DNA of 64,000 nucleotides from Brumimicrobium mesophilum (GTDB lineage: Bacteria; Bacteroidota; Bacteroidia; Flavobacteriales_D; Crocinitomicaceae), in contig NZ_PVSS01000009.1 of NCBI RefSeq assembly GCF_003025005.1, positions 124,242 through 188,241 of the forward strand. The letters are read 5' to 3'. This document shows, piece after piece, positions 1 to 7,433 of this stretch (within the stretch, counting starts at the first letter, position 1; every line of letters starts with the position of its first letter). The position numbers and the translations under genes were made by a program. The notes under the pieces were generated by a model. The model had not been told where the DNA came from. It worked only from the letters and a program-made list of their open reading frames with translations, and searched no databases.

Positions 1-361
1 CCTTTGCTAGTCGTTGGAAAACTTCAATCATTCTACTGGCTTCCTCTTTTTCAACCAGCTTAATTCTTGAAAAGATAGCTTTTTCAATTCCGAACATTTC
101 GAAGCCATCTATGAAATATTGTAAACCATTTAAATAAGCTTTTTCATTGGCAATAAAAACATCGTCTTCTTTATTAAAAAATAAATCAGCATTGGAAAAT
201 GCACTAACCTCCTCCTCTTCTATAAAATAAAAAGATTTTTCCTTTATGAAATCAGTTATAAAAAAACAGTTTTCAGGTAAATCCTCAAAACTTTTTTCGC
301 GCCAAGACCCTTTTAAAATCTTCACCTCTTCATTCGGAAATTGATATGTTAAATATGCCAT
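1..361 (-). CDS. menF: Isochorismate synthase, N-terminal part (cut by window edge)
   Basis: Only the first 120 codons are inside the window; the gene runs off the left edge. The ATG at 361-359 opens a protein starting MAYLTYQFPNEE, and residues 80-102 (DGFEMFGIEKAIFSRIKLVE without the ends) match the segment of chorismate-binding enzymes where the catalytic domain begins. MenF would convert chorismate to isochorismate at the entry to menaquinone synthesis. It starts four bases after the thioesterase stop, and that pairing is common in Bacteroidota, which supports the call. The catalytic C-terminal half is not visible, so other chorismate-binding enzymes such as pabB or trpE relatives cannot be excluded from this fragment alone. 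Confidence 0.7.
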   Translation of the reverse strand, partial: MAYLTYQFPNEEVKILKGSWREKSFEDLPENCFFITDFIKEKSFYFIEEEEVSAFSNADLFFNKEDDVFIANEKAYLNGLQYFIDGFEMFGIEKAIFSRIKLVEKEEASRMIEVFQRLAK

Positions 362-365
362 AATA

Positions 366-788
366 TTATTGCTGTCTTGGAACCACCATTACTGTTAAAC
401 GACCAGTACATACTAAACGACCAGTTTTACTATCTGTTAAGTCAACTTGCCATACATGGGTTCTCTTTCCAGCATGCACAACTTTCCCCACTGCTGTTAC
501 CATTCCAGAAGACATTCCACCAACATGATTTGCATTAATCTCTATTCCTACAGGAACTTCCTTTTCCACATCAAGCATCAAAGTTGACCCCATAGAACCA
601 ATGCTTTCAATCAGTGCAGCACTCGCACCACCATGTAACAACTTCATCGGCTGGTGGGTGTTTGCATTAACCGGCATCGTAGCAACGATATAATCTTTCC
701 CAATTTCCACACATTTAATATCTAATGTTTCCATCATTGTGTCTTTATTGAAAGAATTGATATACTTTAAATCGACTTGTCTTAGCAT
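366..788 (-). CDS. PaaI-type hotdog thioesterase, likely DHNA-CoA hydrolase
   Basis: This 140-residue single hotdog-fold protein has the PaaI signature LLHGGASAALIES, where the HGG loop and the following Glu form the acyl-CoA thioesterase site. An upstream ATG at 836 would add 16 basic/aromatic residues that look like translated leader; the ATG at 788 (MLRQVDLKYINSF) gives the usual family length. It lies directly upstream of menF in what is probably one operon, so hydrolysis of 1,4-dihydroxy-2-naphthoyl-CoA in menaquinone synthesis is the best guess (MenI role). The family also contains phenylacetyl-CoA thioesterases, so the substrate is inferred from context only. Confidence 0.75.
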   Translation of the reverse strand: MLRQVDLKYINSFNKDTMMETLDIKCVEIGKDYIVATMPVNANTHQPMKLLHGGASAALIESIGSMGSTLMLDVEKEVPVGIEINANHVGGMSSGMVTAVGKVVHAGKRTHVWQVDLTDSKTGRLVCTGRLTVMVVPRQQ

Positions 789-893
789 CTTATTGATTTT
801 TAAAAAGTTTTTAAATATTGAATAATGATAAAACAATCATTTTCTTTATTTGTGCACCCTAAAAGTAATTACATTCGTATAAAATATGACAAA

Positions 894-1904
894 ATGCTTC
901 AAGAAAACGTAAATCTTAAACCATTCAACACTTTTGGAATCACAGTTCATTCGGAATTTTTCGCTCCATTTACATCAGTAAACGAACTTAAATCATTGCT
1001 TTCAGAATTGAAAACCAAACCCTTATTGATTCTAGGAGGTGGAAGTAATGTTTTATTTCAAAGTGATTACAACGGTGTGGTATTACGAAATGAAATTAAA
1101 GGAATTGAGCTGATTGAAGAATCAGATAAAGATGTCACTTTAAAAGTTGGTGCGGGGATCGTTTGGCATGACTTAGTTCTACATGCCATCAAAAACAATT
1201 GGGGAGGAATTGAAAATTTATCTCTAATTCCTGGTAGTGTTGGAGCTAGTCCGATGCAAAACATAGGTGCTTATGGAGTTGAAATTAAAGATGTTTTTGA
1301 TTCTTTAGAAGCTTTAGAAATTGCCACAAAAAAATTAAAAACTTTCACACATGAAGAATGTCAATTTGGCTATAGAGAAAGTGTATTTAAGAAGGAGCTC
1401 AAAAACAAATATGTCATTACATCAGTCACATTTAAACTTTCAAAATCTCCTGTTCTTAATACAAGTTATGGGGCGATTGAGGAGGAGTTAAAAGCAAGAG
1501 ACATTTCTCAACCAACTATTAAGGACGTGAGTGATGCGATCATTTCAATTCGTCAATCAAAATTACCCGATCCTAAAAAAATTGGGAATGCTGGAAGTTT
1601 CTTTAAAAACCCAGTAATTCCTTTGAAACAATATCTCAAACTTCAATTGCGTTATAGTGAAATCCCTGCATATAAAGTAGATGAGCAAAATGTAAAAGTT
1701 CCTGCTGGCTGGTTAATTGATCAATCTGGATGGAAAGGTAAAACTTTCGGTGATTTCGGAGTTCATAAACGTCAAGCCCTTGTACTTGTCAATTATAAAG
1801 ATGCTACAGGAAAGGAAATTTACGACTTATCTGAGAACATAATTCAAGATATTTCAGAGCGTTATGGGATAAACTTAGAACGTGAGGTGAATATTATTCA
1901 TTAA
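894..1904 (+). CDS. murB: UDP-N-acetylenolpyruvoylglucosamine reductase (MurB)
   Basis: The 336-residue cytosolic flavoenzyme reduces UDP-GlcNAc-enolpyruvate to UDP-MurNAc in peptidoglycan synthesis. Visible landmarks are the FAD-binding GGGSNVLF (about residues 48-55), IPGSVGASPMQNIGAYG (112-128), the GYRESVFK type I MurB motif (159-166), GNAGSFFKNP with the catalytic Ser (about 235), and LEREV near the C-terminus carrying the final catalytic Glu. The frame is open from a TTG/ATG at 825, but the ATG at 894 (MLQENVNLKPFNTFG) fits the family N-terminus. It is divergent from the thioesterase/menF pair. Confidence 0.95.
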   Translation: MLQENVNLKPFNTFGITVHSEFFAPFTSVNELKSLLSELKTKPLLILGGGSNVLFQSDYNGVVLRNEIKGIELIEESDKDVTLKVGAGIVWHDLVLHAIKNNWGGIENLSLIPGSVGASPMQNIGAYGVEIKDVFDSLEALEIATKKLKTFTHEECQFGYRESVFKKELKNKYVITSVTFKLSKSPVLNTSYGAIEEELKARDISQPTIKDVSDAIISIRQSKLPDPKKIGNAGSFFKNPVIPLKQYLKLQLRYSEIPAYKVDEQNVKVPAGWLIDQSGWKGKTFGDFGVHKRQALVLVNYKDATGKEIYDLSENIIQDISERYGINLEREVNIIH

Positions 1905-2016
1905 TATAAAGTTTTACATAAGTTCTAAACAATCTACACAACTAACTCACAACAACTTAAGCAAAGCAAGAATTAATATTTACGTAGTGAGAGTATGAAA
2001 ATATCTAAAAATCAGC

Positions 2017-2024
2017 TATCTTTG
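2017..2024 (+). promoter_or_regulatory. Bacteroidota -7 element upstream of the oxoamine synthase
   Basis: TATCTTTG is an exact match to TAnnTTTG and lies 51 bases before the ATG at 2075. A clear TTG at -33 is lacking (ATG occupies that place), so strength is uncertain. Confidence 0.5.
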
Positions 2025-2074
2025 CATTCGTAATAAATGACAACTTATTCTTAGGTTGACAAAAAAAGACTTTT

Positions 2075-3340
2075 ATGGCTAAAGACATATTTGAAAAAAT
2101 AAAAGAAAATAGAGGTCCAATTGGACAGCATGCTAAAGGAGTTCATGGCTACTTTACATTTCCTAAATTGGAAGGTGAAATCGGAAACAAGATGATGTTT
2201 CGTGGTAAAGAATGCCTTGTATGGTCAGTAAATAACTACTTAGGTTTAGCAAATCATCCTGAAGTTAGAAAGGCGGATGCCGATGCAGCTGCAAAGTGGG
2301 GAATGGCTTATCCTATGGGAGCTAGAATGATGACGGGTCAAACAAGTGAGCACGAAGCTTTAGAAAACGAACTTTCTGACTTCATGAAAACAGAAGATAC
2401 AATTCTTTTGAACTTTGGTTACCAAGGAATGGTTTCAGCAATTGATTGTTTAGTTGACCGTGGTGATGTTATCGTATACGATAGTGAATCACACGCATGT
2501 ATTTTGGATGGTATGAGATTACATGCTGGAAAACGTTTTGTTTTCAAGCACAATGACATGGAAAGTTTCGACAAACAAATGTCAAGAGCATCAAAATTGG
2601 TAGAAAATACTGACGGTGGAATTCTAGTAATTACTGAAGGAGTATTCGGAATGGCTGGTGACCAAGGAGACCTAAAAGGGATCGTTGATTTTAGAAAGTC
2701 TGGAAAATATGACTTTAGATTATTCGTAGATGACGCACATGGTTTCGGTACAATTGGTGAAACAGGAATGGGTGCTGGTGAAGCTCAAGGTGTACATGAA
2801 GAAATTGATGTATTATTCGGAACTTTCGCTAAATCAATGGCTTCAATCGGAGCTTTTATTTCAGCAAAAGAACACATTATTGAATTCATGCGTTACAATA
2901 TGCGTTCACAAATGTTTGCAAAATCACTTCCAATGCCGTTAGTTGTTGGTGCACGTAAACGTTTAGAGTTATTAAGAACTCAACCTGAACACAAAGAGAA
3001 CCTTTGGAAAATAGCATCTGCCTTACAAAAAGGATTGAAGGAAAATGGATTCAACATAGGTGAGACTAATTCTGCTGTTACTCCAGTCAATCTTCAAGGA
3101 AATCTTGCAGAAGCAACAAATATGACTTTCGATTTACGTGAAAATTATAGCATTTTCTGTTCAATCGTTATTTATCCTGTTGTTCCTAAGGACACAATTA
3201 TGTTGCGCTTGATTCCAACAGCTGCTCATACTTTAGAAGATGTTGAGTATACAATCGAAACATTCAAAAAAGTGAAAGCTAAATTGGATAAGGGTGAATA
3301 TAAAGCAGAGAAACTTGCAAATGTAGAGGTTGACAAATAA
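2075..3340 (+). CDS. Alpha-oxoamine synthase, serine palmitoyltransferase-like
   Basis: This 421-residue PLP-dependent fold-type I enzyme has the features of the alpha-oxoamine synthase family: SVNNYLGL (51-58), SESHACILDG with the cofactor-stacking His140, DDAHGFGT (219-226) and the Schiff-base lysine K253 in TFAKSMAS. Family members condense an amino acid with an acyl-CoA or acyl-ACP. The N-terminal extension of about 40 residues and overall length fit the Flavobacteriia proteins annotated as serine palmitoyltransferase or glycine C-acetyltransferase. The likely product is a sphingoid base (serine substrate) or capnine for sulfonolipids (cysteate substrate); sequence alone does not separate these. 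It has its own promoter and terminator and stands as a single gene. Confidence 0.8.
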   Translation: MAKDIFEKIKENRGPIGQHAKGVHGYFTFPKLEGEIGNKMMFRGKECLVWSVNNYLGLANHPEVRKADADAAAKWGMAYPMGARMMTGQTSEHEALENELSDFMKTEDTILLNFGYQGMVSAIDCLVDRGDVIVYDSESHACILDGMRLHAGKRFVFKHNDMESFDKQMSRASKLVENTDGGILVITEGVFGMAGDQGDLKGIVDFRKSGKYDFRLFVDDAHGFGTIGETGMGAGEAQGVHEEIDVLFGTFAKSMASIGAFISAKEHIIEFMRYNMRSQMFAKSLPMPLVVGARKRLELLRTQPEHKENLWKIASALQKGLKENGFNIGETNSAVTPVNLQGNLAEATNMTFDLRENYSIFCSIVIYPVVPKDTIMLRLIPTAAHTLEDVEYTIETFKKVKAKLDKGEYKAEKLANVEVDK

Positions 3341-3381
3341 TATTTAATTTTTTATTTGTTTGCCCTGTTAATATAATTAAG

Positions 3382-3414
3382 TGCTCCTCAACAATGTTGA
3401 GGAGCATTTTTTTT
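3382..3414 (+). terminator. Rho-independent terminator
   Basis: A perfect 10-11 bp stem (TGCTCCTCAAC / GTTGAGGAGCA) is followed by eight T residues, 41 bases after the oxoamine synthase stop codon. Confidence 0.9.
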
Positions 3415-3572
3415 AGTTAAATAAACAAATTCTACCTTATATCTTTTTTGGTTTCGTGCATAAATTCAGTTTAGAATTAAAAGCGTTTTCATTCTAAGTT
3501 GTACTACTTTTACAAACATCGATTCTATTATCATAAAATGAAGAGATCATATCTCTTTTGTAATTTCAAAAA

Positions 3573-4340
3573 ATGTCTAAACTCCCTTTAGAATATAAAT
3601 TCCTTGATGTATCAGATTACGGAAGAAAACCCGGCCGATGGTTTGCAAAATCATTGATGAACACCAATGCAACACCTCTTCATGTCACAACGCTATTTCT
3701 AATCGTGGGATTGATTGCTATTGCTTGTATTATAGCTGGATACTTTTATGCAGCCGCATTTTTCATTGTTCTGAAATCAATAATTGATGCATCAGATGGA
3801 GAACTTTCAAGATTAAAACAAACCCCATCTCATACAGGAAGGTATTATGATTCCTTGTCAGATTTATTGCTGAACTTTCTTTTCCTTTGTGCAATAGCTT
3901 ATATTGCAGATATTCGATTTGGCGAGATGCTCCTTGCCTTTTTTGGAATACAACTTCAAGGCACTCTTTATAATTTCTATTATGTTATTCTTAGGAATAA
4001 CGTGAATGGAGACTCCACTAGTCGCATATTTGAAAACGAAACTCCGAAAGCTTTTCCAGGCGAAAAACAATCTACAGTTAACAAAATATACAAAGCATAT
4101 ATCGCTTTTTATGGTCCATTTGACAAGATTATCTATGCTTTGGATAAACAAGCAGCCAAGAGTAAACCATTTCCAAAATGGTTTATGACTTTAGTTTCTA
4201 TATTTGGACTGGGCTTTCAATTGTTAATAATTTCCATCATGTTAATGTTAAACATGACTGAATACATAATTCCATTCTTTATTTGTTACACGTTATTGAT
4301 CTTGGTTTTTGTAGCTATTCGAAAATTGTTTTTGAAATAA
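3573..4340 (+). CDS. CDP-alcohol phosphatidyltransferase family membrane protein
   Basis: This 255-residue integral membrane protein has a variant CDP-alcohol phosphotransferase motif, with D72, D75, G76, S79, R80, G89, D93 and D97 in the D..DG..SR........G...D...D pattern; the usual Ala before Arg is Ser. Enzymes with this motif join a CDP-linked alcohol or diacylglycerol to an acceptor alcohol to make phospholipid head groups or inositol-type lipids. About six hydrophobic segments are visible, the first near residues 38-66 and the last two near 185-252. The substrate is unknown. It starts 230 bases after the oxoamine synthase, so a lipid-metabolism theme is possible, but the terminator between them argues for separate transcription. 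Confidence 0.8.
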   Translation: MSKLPLEYKFLDVSDYGRKPGRWFAKSLMNTNATPLHVTTLFLIVGLIAIACIIAGYFYAAAFFIVLKSIIDASDGELSRLKQTPSHTGRYYDSLSDLLLNFLFLCAIAYIADIRFGEMLLAFFGIQLQGTLYNFYYVILRNNVNGDSTSRIFENETPKAFPGEKQSTVNKIYKAYIAFYGPFDKIIYALDKQAAKSKPFPKWFMTLVSIFGLGFQLLIISIMLMLNMTEYIIPFFICYTLLILVFVAIRKLFLK

Positions 4341-4381
4341 AGTGATATGTTTACTTTTATATTTACTTAATTCTTTTTGCT

Positions 4382-4885
4382 ATGCAGTTTAATTTTAAAA
4401 AAGCAAATCCGGACGATGCTTCATCAATTTGGAACATTTTACAACAAGCGATTGCTCAAAGAAAATCGGATGGAAGTAATCAATGGCAAGATGGCTACCC
4501 AAATGAAGATTCTATTCGCACTGACATTAAAAACAATGTAGGATTCGTGTTGACAGCGGACAACGACATAGTAGGTTATTGCGCAATTCTAATTAATGAT
4601 GAACCTGAATACGACAATATTGACGGCGAATGGCTAACCAATGAAGATTTTGTAGTTTATCACCGTGTTGCTATTGCTAAAGAATATTTAGGAAAGGGAC
4701 TAGCTAAGAAAATGTTGAATTATATCGATCAGTATGCTTTGGAAAATGAAATATACAGTGTTAAAGCCGATACAAATTTCGACAATGGGCCAATGTTGGC
4801 TCTTTTTGAAAAGTTAGACTATAAATACTGTGGAGAAGTCTATTTTAGAGGTAGCCCAAGAAGAGCATATGAGAAAGTTTTATAA
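4382..4885 (+). CDS. GNAT family N-acetyltransferase
   Basis: This 167-residue protein has the GNAT layout: an N-terminal MQFNFKKANPDDASSIWNI strand-helix, a central beta-hairpin (GFVLTADNDIVGYCAI), the acetyl-CoA loop VAIAKEYLGKGLAKKML (R/Q-x-x-G-x-G/A type) and the C-terminal NGPMLALFEKLDYKYCGEV strand-helix-strand. It transfers an acetyl group to an amine; the acceptor cannot be told. It lies 41 bases after the CDP-alcohol transferase on the same strand and may be co-transcribed. It ends at a strong bidirectional hairpin. Confidence 0.85.
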   Translation: MQFNFKKANPDDASSIWNILQQAIAQRKSDGSNQWQDGYPNEDSIRTDIKNNVGFVLTADNDIVGYCAILINDEPEYDNIDGEWLTNEDFVVYHRVAIAKEYLGKGLAKKMLNYIDQYALENEIYSVKADTNFDNGPMLALFEKLDYKYCGEVYFRGSPRRAYEKVL

Positions 4886-4891
4886 TTAATA

Positions 4892-4939
4892 TTTTTGATT
4901 TGTAGAGGCACAATACAATATACCTCTACAAATCAAAAA
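4892..4939. terminator. Bidirectional terminator between convergent genes
   Basis: A 17 bp inverted repeat (arms 4892-4908 and 4923-4939, core GATTTGTAGAGG) has a T-run on one arm and an A-run on the other, so it can end both the GNAT gene (plus) and the thiolase gene (minus). Confidence 0.85.
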
Positions 4940-4941
4940 AA

Positions 4942-6153
4942 TTAAACCCTTTCAATAATTGCTGCATAACCTTGACCAACACCAATACACAGGGTAATCA
5001 AAGCATATCTTTTTTGAGTTTTTTGTAGTTCAATAGCCGCTGTTTGCAAAATACGAGATCCTGTCATTCCCAAAGGATGACCTAAGGCAATGGCTCCTCC
5101 ATTTCTATTTAAACGTGGATCATTATCAGCTAATCCCCAAGCTCTTGTACAAGACAATGCTTGCGCCGCAAAAGCTTCGTTCAATTCAATGATATCCATA
5201 TCATCCATTGTTAAACCAGTTCTTTTCAATAATTTATTGGTCGCATAAACAGGTCCAATACCCATAATTCTTGGCTCAACACCAGCTACAGCAGCTCCAA
5301 CAAACCTAGCCATTGGCTTTAATTGATGATCTTTTAATCCTTGCTCACTTGACAAAAGTAAAGCTCCTGCCCCATCGTTTAATCCCGAAGAATTCCCTGC
5401 AGTAACAGAACCTCCTTCTTTTTTAAATGCTGGTCGTAATTTACTTAATGTTTCAACCGTTGTTCCAGGTCTGAAAAATTCATCCTTATCAAATATTAAT
5501 GCTTCCTGTTTACGTCTTGGAATTTCCACAGCAACTATTTCTTCAGCTAATCTACCATTTGACCAAGCTGTTTCAGCTTTTTGTTGCGACCATGCAGCAA
5601 ATTTATCTTGATCCTCTCGAGAAATACCATATTTGGCCACCAAGTTTTCTGCTGTTACACCCATACCATCAGTACCATAAACTTCATGTAATTTTGGGTT
5701 AACAAAACGCCATCCGAAGGACGAATCATACATTTTCACATCACTACCAAAAGGCGCCGAGGACTTACTCATTACCCATGGTCCACGTGTCATGTTTTCC
5801 ACACCACCAGCCAAATAAATATCTCCTGCACCGTCCTTTATTGCACGAGCAGCAGTTACAGCAGACGACAATCCTGAAGAACATAATCGATTAATAGTTT
5901 CCCCACCAATTGTGTTCGGTAGTCCTGCCAACAGCAGCGACATTCTAGCAACATTCCTATTGTCTTCTCCTGCTTGATTAGCACAACCAAAGATCACGTC
6001 CTCAATTGCATTAGGATCTAATGTAGAGTTTCTTTCAACAACTGTTTTCATAACTAAAGCCGCCATATCATCAGGACGAACATTTGATAATGAACCTCTA
6101 AAACTCCCTATTGGTGTTCTTACACCGTCAACTATATATACTTCTTTACTCAT
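4942..6153 (-). CDS. Thiolase, PaaJ/PcaF (3-oxoadipyl-CoA thiolase) type
   Basis: The 403-residue protein has the full thiolase catalytic set: C91 in NRLCSSG, H359 in GGAIALGHPLG and C389 in LCIGVGQG. Segments GCANQAGEDNRNVARM and FGWRFVNP resemble the 3-oxoadipyl-CoA/3-oxo-dehydrosuberyl-CoA thiolases (PcaF/PaaJ) more than FadA or AtoB. It would cleave a 3-oxoacyl-CoA with CoA to release acetyl-CoA. The ATG at 6153 (MSKEVYIVDG) is preferred over an upstream ATG at 6222 that adds 23 residues unlike any thiolase. No paa or pca genes are nearby, so the pathway is uncertain; general beta-oxidation is the alternative. Confidence 0.85.
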   Translation of the reverse strand: MSKEVYIVDGVRTPIGSFRGSLSNVRPDDMAALVMKTVVERNSTLDPNAIEDVIFGCANQAGEDNRNVARMSLLLAGLPNTIGGETINRLCSSGLSSAVTAARAIKDGAGDIYLAGGVENMTRGPWVMSKSSAPFGSDVKMYDSSFGWRFVNPKLHEVYGTDGMGVTAENLVAKYGISREDQDKFAAWSQQKAETAWSNGRLAEEIVAVEIPRRKQEALIFDKDEFFRPGTTVETLSKLRPAFKKEGGSVTAGNSSGLNDGAGALLLSSEQGLKDHQLKPMARFVGAAVAGVEPRIMGIGPVYATNKLLKRTGLTMDDMDIIELNEAFAAQALSCTRAWGLADNDPRLNRNGGAIALGHPLGMTGSRILQTAAIELQKTQKRYALITLCIGVGQGYAAIIERV

Positions 6154-6324
6154 CTTTCTATGTGATTTTGAAATGCTAAAATAACAACAATTTCGCAGAA
6201 CACTCCATTTAAAAGCTACCAAGACACTAGAATAATTCTATTTATCTTATACTTTATTGGGTTAAGTTCCAACCAAGGAATCCAATTAATTATTCTAAAT
6301 TTATGGATTGCAAAAACGAACAAG

Positions 6325-7422
6325 ATGATAAAACAAAAACTTTTGCTCTTTGGTTTCGGTATATGCATTTTTGCGCATACAGGAATTAGTCAAGAGCTTA
6401 CCGAGAAAGAACAAGCATACATGGATTCTATTTCAGCTCAGAATCAAGAAAATAGTACAACCGCCGCAAGTCAAGAGGCTTACAACAAAGGAATTGAGCT
6501 TTTTAAACAAAAATCATATTTAATGGCAGTTGCCTCTTTTGAAAAGTCTATACAATTGGATAATAATTTCACAGCTGCTTTTTATAATAAAGGAATTGCG
6601 GAGAATGAAGCTAAACTTTACGGAGAAGCAGCTAAAACCCTAAGTCAGCTCTTGAATAAAGACCCAAACTATTCTAAAGCTTATTTTCAACGTGCCAGAG
6701 CATATCAAGGGAGTTTGGAATATACAAAAGCAGAGGTTGATTATAAAAAATCAATTGAAATAGACCCTGAAAACCCAAATGCATATTACAACTACGGAAC
6801 ACTTCAATTCTTACAAAAAGAATATGACTATGCAATTCAGTCATTTACAACAGCGATAGAAAAAAACGGAAATTTAGCTTATGCATATAATGACAGAGCA
6901 AGTTGTCACCGAATGAAAGGAGACTATACTAAAGCAGTTGCCGATTATGAACAAGCAGAAAAGAAAAATCCAAATTTAGCTTTCGTATTGAACAATATTG
7001 GTACAACAAAAATGAAAATGAAAAACTATGATGGAGCTATTGCTGCATTCAACAGAGCAATTTCAATAGATCAGAATTTTCATTTAGCATATAACAATCG
7101 TGGAGCAACACAAATGGAACGCAATAAAATAGAGGAAGCATTATCTGATTTCGAAAAATGTGTGCAAATAAAAAGTGATTATGCTCCAGGGTTTGCAAAT
7201 ATTGCTGCTGCTAAATTTAAAAAAGAAGATTACAAAGGTGCTAAAATAGCTGCTGATAAGGCTATTCAATTAGACAAATCCTATGCGAGTGCTTATGTAA
7301 ATCGAGGAATGATAAATGAAATGTTGCGAGAAATGAATGCAGCATGTTCTGATTGGGAAAAAGCAAAAGAATTAGGCTCAGAAACCGGAGCGCAATATGC
7401 ATCACAAAATTGTGGATTTTAA
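6325..7422 (+). CDS. Exported TPR-repeat protein
   Basis: The 365-residue protein has a Sec signal peptide (about residues 1-23, ending ISQ) followed by roughly nine tetratricopeptide repeats from residue 48 to 350, with repeated A-x-x-x-Y/F-N-G/R spacing (AFYNKGIAENEAK, AYYNYGTLQF, AYNDRASCHR, AYNNRGATQM, AYVNRGMINE). TPR arrays are protein-binding scaffolds. It ends 11 bases before the OmpA-family gene and is very likely co-transcribed with it, so an envelope-assembly or gliding/T9SS accessory role is plausible but not shown. Confidence 0.8.
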   Translation: MIKQKLLLFGFGICIFAHTGISQELTEKEQAYMDSISAQNQENSTTAASQEAYNKGIELFKQKSYLMAVASFEKSIQLDNNFTAAFYNKGIAENEAKLYGEAAKTLSQLLNKDPNYSKAYFQRARAYQGSLEYTKAEVDYKKSIEIDPENPNAYYNYGTLQFLQKEYDYAIQSFTTAIEKNGNLAYAYNDRASCHRMKGDYTKAVADYEQAEKKNPNLAFVLNNIGTTKMKMKNYDGAIAAFNRAISIDQNFHLAYNNRGATQMERNKIEEALSDFEKCVQIKSDYAPGFANIAAAKFKKEDYKGAKIAADKAIQLDKSYASAYVNRGMINEMLREMNAACSDWEKAKELGSETGAQYASQNCGF

Positions 7423-7433
7423 AGAATACTAAT

